A stretch of DNA of 19,867 nt. It comes from an uncultured Parabacteroides sp. GTDB lineage: Bacteria; Bacteroidota; Bacteroidia; Bacteroidales; Tannerellaceae. Each line of letters begins with the position of its first letter. Position 1 is the stretch's first letter. Of this stretch, positions 14,558 through 19,867 are shown piece after piece. Location of the stretch: contig CAJTMR010000040.1 in NCBI GenBank assembly GCA_910577325.1, positions 1 through 19,867 on the forward strand, given 5' to 3'. A program made the position numbers and the translations under genes. The notes under the pieces were generated by a model. The model made no database searches. It saw nothing but the letters and a program-made list of their open reading frames with translations, and was not told where the DNA came from.

Positions 14558-15223
14558 ATGATGCGCCGATATATCTGCCTCATATTATCTTTTCTTTTCT
14601 CTGTTTTTTGTCAGGGGCAGAGTTTGGACGGATATATGGCGAAGCTGGATTTGGTGGATGTCTCTTCTATGGATACGACGTTGCGGATAGAGTTGGTATA
14701 TGCGACGGAGAATAATTTTCTCGGGCAAGCTGTTTATTCCGGTATGACACGTGCTTGGTTGCATCCCGATGCGGCCGGCAAATTGCTTGCCGCTCATCGG
14801 TTGTTGAAACGGGAACATCCCCAATGGCGCTTTATGATCTATGACGCCGCCCGTCCCATGTCGGTACAAAGAAAAATGTGGGCGCTTGTCCGTGGAACGG
14901 ATAAAACGAACTATGTCGGCAATCCGGCAAACGGAGGCGGCCTGCATAACTACGGGCTGGCTGTCGATCTGACGATTCTCGACGAAAGAGGAATGCCTCT
15001 TCCTATGGGGACTCCTTTCGATTATTTCGGCGAAGAGGCGCATACCTATGACGAAGAGGCATTGTTGAAGAACGGGCTGATTACCCGTGGCGAATACGAA
15101 AACCGCCGTCTGCTGCGACGGCTTATGCGAAAAGCCGGATTCCGTTCCATTCCCTACGAATGGTGGCATTTCAACGCTTGCACTCGTGCAGAGGCACGAC
15201 AGGATTATCCGGTGATAGATTGA
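14558..15223 (+). CDS. exported VanX/DdpX-like D-Ala-D-Ala dipeptidase (peptidase M15D)
   Basis: The family hydrolyses the D-Ala-D-Ala dipeptide and is a zinc enzyme. The 221-residue protein has a signal peptide (residues 1-21, ending FCQGQ), the arginine motif YDAARP (Arg99), zinc ligands in LHNYGLAVD (His130, Asp137) and the EWWHF motif (Glu201, His204) that supplies the catalytic base and third ligand. The residue two before His130 is Gly where VanX has Ser. The signal peptide indicates a periplasmic location, so it more likely recovers D-Ala from released wall material than confers glycopeptide resistance, which requires a cytoplasmic enzyme and vanHA partners not present here. It starts immediately at the murI stop. 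Confidence 0.9.
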   Translation: MMRRYICLILSFLFSVFCQGQSLDGYMAKLDLVDVSSMDTTLRIELVYATENNFLGQAVYSGMTRAWLHPDAAGKLLAAHRLLKREHPQWRFMIYDAARPMSVQRKMWALVRGTDKTNYVGNPANGGGLHNYGLAVDLTILDERGMPLPMGTPFDYFGEEAHTYDEEALLKNGLITRGEYENRRLLRRLMRKAGFRSIPYEWWHFNACTRAEARQDYPVID

Positions 15224-15233
15224 ACTTTTTCTT

Positions 15234-15611
15234 TTAGACGATATTCTTTCCGAAAGGCGTGAGAGCCAATGCTGACATCTTGAAATGCTGTCGGCCGAAA
15301 GGAATACCGATAATCGTGATACATAGCAGCAACCCGAAAAACAGGTGTGTCAGGCAGATCCAGAAGCCGCCGAAGAAGATCCAGATCACGTTCATGACCA
15401 AGCATAGGCAACCGCCGGAATTCCCCTTGTCCGTTACTTGGCTGCCGAAAGGCCAAAGGGCGAGCATTCCCAATTTTAATGTCTGCAACCCGAAAGGTAT
15501 GCCGATTATTGTCACCATCAGCAGCAAGCTGGATATCAGATATTCCACTGCGGTAATCAATCCGCCGCAGATAAGCCAGATGATATTTCCTAAAAACTTC
15601 ATAGTGCTCAT
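15234..15611 (-). CDS. yccF: YccF domain inner-membrane protein
   Basis: A 125-residue membrane protein formed by two copies of the YccF motif. Each has N-x-IW-(5)-GG (FLGNIIWLICGG and LVMNVIWIFFGG), a hydrophobic stretch, and IIGIPFG-x-Q/H-x-x-K/M ending in L-PFG (IIGIPFGLQTLKLGMLALWPFG; IIGIPFGRQHFKMSALALTPFG). Function is unknown to me. It may start at 15611 or at Met4 (15602). It begins 3 nt after the stop of the M23 peptidase gene, so the two form an operon, and it converges on the dipeptidase gene with a gap of only 10 bp. Confidence 0.93.
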   Translation of the reverse strand: MSTMKFLGNIIWLICGGLITAVEYLISSLLLMVTIIGIPFGLQTLKLGMLALWPFGSQVTDKGNSGGCLCLVMNVIWIFFGGFWICLTHLFFGLLLCITIIGIPFGRQHFKMSALALTPFGKNIV

Positions 15612-15614
15612 ATA

Positions 15615-16865
15615 TTATAAGTTGTTCATAATTTTCATGCTGTCCAATTCTGCCAATACTCTCTGTTTCACGATAGCGAAACTGTCGCGCAGATTAGGTT
15701 TGACCGGCAAGGAAGGAGGTGCTTCCATTTGTAAAGGGTTGATCGGTTGCCCGTTCTTGTAAACCCGAAAGTCGAGGTGAGGGCCTGTTGAAAGGCCTGT
15801 CGAACCGACGTATCCGATTACCTGCCCTTGCTGTACATGGCTGCCGACTTGTATGCCTTTGGCATATTTGCTCAGGTGCATGTAGGAAGTCGTATATACG
15901 GAGTTATGTTTCACTTTCAACGTATGGCCTCCGCCACCCATATAGCCTTTGGCGATGATGGTTCCGGCTCCGATACTTTTGACCTCGGTTCCAGCCGGAG
16001 CCGCGTAGTCCACCCCATGATGTGCCCGGTAGCGTTTCAGGATCGGATGGAAGCGGGCGTTTGTGAAACGCGAAGTGATGCGGAAGAAATCCAGCGGAGC
16101 TTTCAGGAAAGCCTTCCGAAGGCTGTTTCCTTCGAGGTCGAAATATTCGGTGACGCTATCTTGGGCAAACGGTATGGCGATAAAATCTTTTCCCTGATGT
16201 GTGAAGACGGCTCCTTCGATAGAGGTGATATTCAGAGCTGTCGTGTCGTCTATGTAAGCGACGTCATACAGTACCCGGAACGAATCCCCTTCCTTCACGT
16301 CGAAGAAGTCGATTTGCCAAGCATATACATCCGAAATCTTGATTGCCAGCAACGGGTCCGCCCCGCTTGCCTTGATCACGTTCCAAAGAGAAGAATTGAT
16401 CGTACCTTCCGTGTAATGGCGTTTGATGACAATGGGTTTGTTGAATTCGTATGCCAGGAGCGAATCGCTTGTCAGGTCGATGACGGCATAGTCGACAAGT
16501 GATTTGGCAAAGGCGATATAACGGATATCGGCTACACTGTCTTGGGTTGTAAATGTATAATAGTTCATACCCGCGCGGAGTTTGGTCGGGTCCAAGATAT
16601 TGATGGAGGCTTTCGTGATGCTATCCGCTTTCAAGGCGGAGAAACCGAGGGCGGAAAAGATAGAGGAGGGGTTGTCACCGTTTTTCATCTTGTATTCCGT
16701 CACGTCCAACGAGTCGATGCAGATGCCGTATTGATATACGTGTTGCAGACTGTCCAGCCATTCGCTGTCGACTCCTTCTTCTTCGGTTTGTTGTTTCGTA
16801 TATGCGCAGGAAAAACAAGTGAGTAGTCCTACGAATAACAAATATAAGGCTATGTTTTTGTTCAT
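15615..16865 (-). CDS. M23 (LytM-type) metallopeptidase lipoprotein
   Basis: M23 enzymes cut peptide cross-links of peptidoglycan in the periplasm. The 416-residue protein has a lipoprotein signal (TCFSC, Cys20) and a polar, acidic TEEEG tail after it. Residues about 45-260 form an N-terminal domain like that of MepM/Csd3-type enzymes, which often covers the active site. The C-terminal LytM domain (about 262-380) shows AHHGVDYAAP (zinc ligands His282 and Asp286), YMHLSKY (His330) and GPHLDFRVYKNG. The canonical end motif is H-x-H; here it is His363-Leu-Asp365, so the third zinc ligand would be Asp. A TATATTTG -7 box lies 37 nt upstream. yccF follows 3 nt later. Confidence 0.92.
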   Translation of the reverse strand: MNKNIALYLLFVGLLTCFSCAYTKQQTEEEGVDSEWLDSLQHVYQYGICIDSLDVTEYKMKNGDNPSSIFSALGFSALKADSITKASINILDPTKLRAGMNYYTFTTQDSVADIRYIAFAKSLVDYAVIDLTSDSLLAYEFNKPIVIKRHYTEGTINSSLWNVIKASGADPLLAIKISDVYAWQIDFFDVKEGDSFRVLYDVAYIDDTTALNITSIEGAVFTHQGKDFIAIPFAQDSVTEYFDLEGNSLRKAFLKAPLDFFRITSRFTNARFHPILKRYRAHHGVDYAAPAGTEVKSIGAGTIIAKGYMGGGGHTLKVKHNSVYTTSYMHLSKYAKGIQVGSHVQQGQVIGYVGSTGLSTGPHLDFRVYKNGQPINPLQMEAPPSLPVKPNLRDSFAIVKQRVLAELDSMKIMNNL

Positions 16866-16902
16866 TCTTTTTCCGATCCTGTTGTCTTTTTATACATTGC
16901 AA

Positions 16903-16910
16903 CAAATATA
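16903..16910 (-). promoter_or_regulatory. -7 promoter box for the M23 peptidase-yccF operon
   Basis: On the minus strand TATATTTG matches TAnnTTTG, 37 nt before the ATG of the peptidase gene. No clear -33 element is seen. Confidence 0.55.
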
Positions 16911-17034
16911 CGAATTAATCCGTAATCATCCAGAATCAAGGGAAACTACGACAGGGCAACCGTACCAAAATCATAAAGCGCCCATCTGCTTTCGCCACCG
17001 ATACGGACTAACCATATAATGTTTTTGCAAAATC

Positions 17035-17137
17035 ACTATCATACTATCATATCCGTATGTATATTGTTTCAAACCAATATGTTATGGAATGATAGTTGCC
17101 ATTTTGAACTATCATTCATCTATCACACCTATCATAG
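17035..17137. repeat. Cluster of CTATCAT boxes
   Basis: The core CTATCA(T/C) occurs at 17036, 17044 (an immediate ACTATCAT tandem), 17109, 17120 and 17129 on the plus strand and at 17089-17095 on the minus strand. Two more inverted copies (GTGATAG) lie at 17437-17443 and 17459-17465. Confidence 0.7.
17087..17117. repeat. Perfect 11-bp inverted repeat
   Basis: GAATGATAGTT (17087-17097) and AACTATCATTC (17107-17117) are exact inverses around a 9-nt loop. No T run follows, so it does not look like a terminator; it may be a dimer-binding operator or part of a repeat element. Confidence 0.7.
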
Positions 17138-17280
17138 TTAAAAACGATAACATCCTGTGTGTCAATTATACGATGAAAACAGGGACCGTCCGGAAACAGG
17201 TGCGAAATATGTTAAAACGGCTTCTTTTTTCATCAAGACAGGCTTTTCTTTTGTCAAAAACAGCTTGTAAAGACGCTTGA

Positions 17281-17349
17281 GACCCGGGTGTGAGTACCAC
17301 GGAGACCCGGGTGCGGGAGAGGTGCAGACCCGGGTCTGGGCAAGACCTT
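17281..17349. repeat. Three palindromic GACCCGGGT boxes with exact 23-bp spacing
   Basis: GACCCGGGT starts at 17281, 17304 and 17327. Outside the core the units are only loosely alike. The core ACCCGGGT is itself palindromic, and the third copy extends to a 14-bp perfect palindrome (17325-17338). The block is GC-rich within AT-rich surroundings. Confidence 0.75.
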
Positions 17350-17643
17350 TGCGGGGATGCGGGGATGTTTATCTGCCGTGTTAGAGGTACTTTTATGCCC
17401 TGTTACATATAATAATCAGGGGGTTCCGATCCGCCCGTGATAGGGAAGTAATGTTGTAGTGATAGAAAACAATACCCTGTATCTGTTTTTTGCAGGAGGT
17501 GTCGAAGCTATAAAATTCCAAATATCAGTGGTGAATGGATATTTCTTTATTAAGAAAGGTTAAATAATCGCTCTTGCGGGAACTTTTTGCTGTGATTCGA
17601 CGTCTTATCCTTACGAGTGATAATTATAAATGAAAAGTAAAAG

Positions 17644-18069
17644 ATGAAAAAAGTTATTTTGACATTTTTGATGGTTCCTGCTTTTGTCGGGATGTTGTTT
17701 TCTTGTTCTGAAGCCAAAACAGATGCAAAGAAGTTGGAAGGTAAATGGAATATTGTGGAAGTAAAAGGGGAAAAGATCCAGAAAGAAGGATTGCCTCATA
17801 TTGAATTTGACATGAAAGATAATAAAGTCCACGGTAACGCAGGATGTAATATTTTCAATTCGACTGTCTTACTGGACGAACATGACGTTTCTGGCATAAC
17901 GATTCATCCTGCTGCCACAACGATGATGGCTTGTCCGGATATGGAGACTGAAGATGCGATCTTGAAAGCGATGGGAAACGTGAAAGGTGTGAAGGCCGGC
18001 CAGTCCGCAAATGAGATGTTGTTGGTTGATGCTGGCGGCAATGTCTTGCTGGTTTTGTCAAAAAACTAA
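17644..18069 (+). CDS. META domain (HslJ-like) lipoprotein, first copy
   Basis: The 141-residue protein has a lipoprotein signal (MLFSC, Cys21). A META domain follows from about residue 30: LEGKWNIVEVKG, IEFDMKDNKVHGNAGCNIFN with the family GCN motif, and ATTMMACPDMETEDAILKAM with the family T-T-x-M-A-C signature. META domains occur in envelope proteins such as HslJ, linked in E. coli to novobiocin resistance and heat shock; the molecular role is not known. It is followed after 9 bp by a second META gene, clearly co-transcribed. Confidence 0.9.
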   Translation: MKKVILTFLMVPAFVGMLFSCSEAKTDAKKLEGKWNIVEVKGEKIQKEGLPHIEFDMKDNKVHGNAGCNIFNSTVLLDEHDVSGITIHPAATTMMACPDMETEDAILKAMGNVKGVKAGQSANEMLLVDAGGNVLLVLSKN

Positions 18070-18078
18070 CCCGCGGCG

Positions 18079-18522
18079 ATGAAGAAGTACATGTATCTTT
18101 GCTTGGCGGTATTGGGTATTGGCCTCTTGGCATCCTGTAAAGCGAAAAAAGGTGTGGAAGCGACCTTCTCAGATTTGGATGGTGGTTGGAACATTGTTGA
18201 GTTGAATGGTAAGGCGATGAATCCTGCCGAGACGAACCAGAGTATCGAGTTTGATGTTGCCCGCCAGACCCTTTCCGGAAAAGCCGGATGTAATCGGATG
18301 ATGGGGAAGATCGAATACAGTGATTCCCGCAAGCATATTATTAAATTCCCGCAGGTTGCGACAACACGTATGGCTTGTCCGGATATGAGCGGTGAGCGCG
18401 AACTGTTGCAAGTTTTGGATAAAGTTGTTCGTTTTGAAGCGGAGGGAGAGGTGAAACCTGTCGACAGAATTGTTTTTTATGGCACGGACAATGCCAGACT
18501 GATGATAATCGAAAGGAAGTGA
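18079..18522 (+). CDS. META domain (HslJ-like) lipoprotein, second copy
   Basis: A 147-residue paralogue of its neighbour with a lipoprotein signal (LLASC, Cys17) and an adjoining basic stretch KAKKG, not the acidic surface-export pattern, so it may face the periplasm. The META domain shows LDGGWNIVELNGKAMNP, IEFDVARQTLSGKAGCNRMMG and VATTRMACPDMSGERELLQVL. Compared with the first copy, the shared WNIVE, AGCN and MACPDM blocks stand out, while the termini differ. It is followed by a perfect hairpin terminator and converges with the muramidase gene. Confidence 0.9.
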   Translation: MKKYMYLCLAVLGIGLLASCKAKKGVEATFSDLDGGWNIVELNGKAMNPAETNQSIEFDVARQTLSGKAGCNRMMGKIEYSDSRKHIIKFPQVATTRMACPDMSGERELLQVLDKVVRFEAEGEVKPVDRIVFYGTDNARLMIIERK

Positions 18523-18550
18523 TTTTTCATTGTGGAATGTTTTTGAATGT

Positions 18551-18580
18551 AGAGACGCACGACTGTGCGTCTCTGTTTTT
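18551..18580 (+). terminator. Rho-independent terminator after the META pair
   Basis: AGAGACGCAC (18551-18560) pairs perfectly with GTGCGTCTCT (18565-18574) around a GACT loop, followed by GTTTTT. No T run follows on the minus strand, so it should act mainly on the META transcript. The unit resembles the GTAGAGACGCA repeat family that I recall from many Bacteroidota genomes. Confidence 0.85.
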
Positions 18581-18594
18581 ATAGTTTTATCTCT

Positions 18595-19788
18595 TTAACG
18601 ATAATCGGGGTATAATAAGTATTTCTTCCGTATCTTCTTGTATTCGTTTAAAGCCGGTTGCCAACTTGCGCGTATTTCGTCTTCCTTTAAGCCACGGACA
18701 ATCTGGAAACGCAACTCTTTTGTCCCGGCAAGCAGGTCGAACCATTGCGGACGGGTGAAGAAAAAAGCCTGTTCGTTACCTGCTTTATCATAGAAATCGA
18801 GGAGGAATTTGAGCGTCAGCCCTCCGGTGAATGGATATTCGCGCAGGTCTGTGCCGTAGCATTCTTTGTCTTTATGTAGCGGTTTCGTGTCGAAACCGGG
18901 TAGCGAGGTCGGAGTAAAGGTGAAGTTGCCATACTTGGGATCAGGTGCTCCCAGTATCTGGAATGGATAATAGGTCCCGCGCCCGACACTGATATTGGTC
19001 CCTTCGAAAAAACAGAGCGAAGGATATAGGCGGATCGACTGGTCGTTAGGCAGGTTGGGAGATGGCTTTACCGGCAACCAGTATGGGTCGCCGTGACTCC
19101 AGTTTTCCATTTTGACGATATGTAACTTGCAAGTGTCGGGTGTGCTTTTCAGCCAGCCTTCCTTGTTGATCATCCAAGCCAGTTCGCCGACCGTCAGACC
19201 GTGTAGTACGGGCAACGGGTCCATGCCGACAAACGATTCGAATCCTTTTTGGCGGACGGGTCCATCGATGAAATCGTTCGGGTTGGGACGATCCAGGACG
19301 ACAAATTCGACACCGCTCCCGGCGCAGGCTTCCATCACATAGTGCATGGTGCTGATGTAGGTATAGAAACGGGCACCGACATCCTGGATGTCGAATACGA
19401 CCACGTCCAGACCGGTGAGTTGCTGGGCTGTCGGCTTCTTGTTTTTCCCGTAGAGGGAAATAATGGGAATTCCTGTTTTCACGTCACGGCTGTCTTTGAT
19501 CTCTGCACCTGCATCGGCCGTTCCTCGGAAACCATGTTCGGGAGCGAACACTTTCTTTACGTTGATACCCTCTTCCAATAAGGCGTCCAGCAAATGCTTC
19601 TGCTTTTTTTCGAGGATGGAGGTTTGATTCACGACTAATCCGACCTGTTTGTCTTTCAACAGACGGGTAACGACGTCCGTACGTTCAGCCCCCAATTTTA
19701 GAGATTCTTTCTGTGGAGTGACGGCCTGGATTTCGGACATTAAGAACAGGCTTAACAGCCAGAAGGCACACCTGATAACTGTTCTCAT
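18595..19788 (-). CDS. namZ: exo-beta-N-acetylmuramidase NamZ (DUF1343, GH171-type)
   Basis: NamZ releases MurNAc from the non-reducing end of peptidoglycan fragments, in wall recycling. The 397-residue protein has a signal peptide (residues 1-22, cut near EIQA), then the DUF1343 blocks: LGAERTDVVTRLLKDKQVGLVVNQTS, FAPEHGFRGTADAG (81-94, with the conserved Glu84-His85 in the active-site region), VVFDIQDVGARFYTYISTM (130-148), VLDRPNP (164-170), HGLTVGELAWMIN (196-208) and FFEGTNISVGRGTYYPFQ. The length is normal for the family. It has an exact -7 box 28 nt upstream. Together with the nearby murI, dipeptidase and M23 genes it fits a peptidoglycan turnover theme, although it is a separate transcript. 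Confidence 0.93.
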   Translation of the reverse strand: MRTVIRCAFWLLSLFLMSEIQAVTPQKESLKLGAERTDVVTRLLKDKQVGLVVNQTSILEKKQKHLLDALLEEGINVKKVFAPEHGFRGTADAGAEIKDSRDVKTGIPIISLYGKNKKPTAQQLTGLDVVVFDIQDVGARFYTYISTMHYVMEACAGSGVEFVVLDRPNPNDFIDGPVRQKGFESFVGMDPLPVLHGLTVGELAWMINKEGWLKSTPDTCKLHIVKMENWSHGDPYWLPVKPSPNLPNDQSIRLYPSLCFFEGTNISVGRGTYYPFQILGAPDPKYGNFTFTPTSLPGFDTKPLHKDKECYGTDLREYPFTGGLTLKFLLDFYDKAGNEQAFFFTRPQWFDLLAGTKELRFQIVRGLKEDEIRASWQPALNEYKKIRKKYLLYPDYR

Positions 19789-19815
19789 AGACTCATTCCT
19801 TACTAATTGTCACTG

Positions 19816-19823
19816 CAAAGTTA
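19816..19823 (-). promoter_or_regulatory. -7 promoter box for namZ
   Basis: On the minus strand TAACTTTG matches TAnnTTTG, 27 nt before the namZ ATG. A TTTC about 20 nt upstream is a near match to the -33 box. An AGTGATAG copy of the box seen at 17458 lies just upstream (19853-19860). Confidence 0.6.
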
Positions 19824-19867
19824 CTACAAAAAAGTGAAATGCGGAAAGATATAGTGATAGAATTGAG

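Larger units (their letters stand above)
16866..17643. other. Long intergenic region rich in short repeats, no convincing gene
   Basis: The 778-bp gap separates the minus-strand M23 gene from the plus-strand META genes. It holds the M23 promoter on the left, a CTATCAT box cluster (17035-17137), an inverted repeat (17087-17117), three 23-bp-spaced GACCCGGGT boxes (17281-17336) and a direct pair of GCGGGGAT octamers (17351-17366). A 63-codon frame (17089-17280) has no recognisable protein features. The last 200 bp before the META gene show no strong element; TTTG (17586-17589) with TATCCTTA (17606-17613) is a weak promoter candidate, with spacing shorter than usual. Confidence 0.6.

Noticed and set aside
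14558..15223. Vancomycin resistance by VanX
   Set aside because: No vanH, vanA or vanRS partners, an export signal is present, and the neighbour is the core gene murI; a recycling role fits better.
17089..17412. A 63-codon frame (17089-17280) that stays open for 43 more codons after its TGA, like a stop-interrupted gene
   Set aside because: No signal peptide, domain or recognisable similarity; it runs across the CTATCAT and GACCCGGGT repeats, and the open extension is GC-rich, where stops are rare. Chance is the simplest explanation.
17630..17647. Five-codon upstream frame (ATGAAAAGT...) overlapping the start of the first META gene as ATGA
   Set aside because: Very short and A-rich; such frames arise easily by chance and nothing else supports translation.

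Overview
The window looks like a chromosomal core region of a Bacteroidales bacterium, most likely Parabacteroides or another Tannerellaceae relative; the genus is an inference from gene order and protein style, not a search result. Support comes from the promoter grammar (TAnnTTTG -7 boxes, one with a TTTG -33 box 19 nt upstream), the near absence of Shine-Dalgarno sequences, lipoproteins with acidic residues just after the lipobox cysteine, and Bacteroidota-specific families (DUF6089, DUF6242).

Left part (1-5160, minus strand). The window opens inside a tRNA-Gly(GCC) gene with its own promoter. Next is a compact operon, pyrE - SRPBCC protein - argH - Rieske-like lipoprotein, with gaps of 3 to 12 nt, joining pyrimidine and arginine synthesis. 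A second operon, prmC - recX - comF, has overlapping genes and its own promoter.

Centre (5161-15223, plus strand). ribD (riboflavin) is divergent from prmC and has a leader with strong inverted repeats. Then comes an envelope-building block: a DUF6242 beta-propeller lipoprotein, a DUF6089 outer-membrane protein, uppS (undecaprenyl-diphosphate synthase), bamA (outer-membrane protein assembly), a terminator, two Skp/OmpH periplasmic chaperones, a terminator with a repetitive hairpin, murI (D-glutamate for peptidoglycan) and a VanX-like D-Ala-D-Ala dipeptidase. These genes cover lipid carrier, outer-membrane assembly machine, chaperones and peptidoglycan precursor metabolism.

Right part (15224-19867). 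On the minus strand are yccF and an M23 (LytM-type) peptidase lipoprotein. A 778-bp region without a convincing gene follows; it holds a cluster of CTATCAT boxes and three GACCCGGGT boxes spaced exactly 23 bp apart. Two tandem META-domain lipoproteins (plus strand) converge, across a terminator, on a NamZ-type DUF1343 exo-muramidase (minus strand).

Most genes are ordinary core genes. The best candidates for something undescribed are the Rieske-like lipoprotein whose last histidine ligand is a cysteine, the Gly/Tyr repeat inside the BamA barrel, the M23 enzyme with an altered zinc ligand, the 23-bp-phased palindromes, the CTATCAT cluster, the heptamer array in the skp promoter, and the ribD leader. 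No CRISPR array, insertion sequence, phage gene or defence system is visible.
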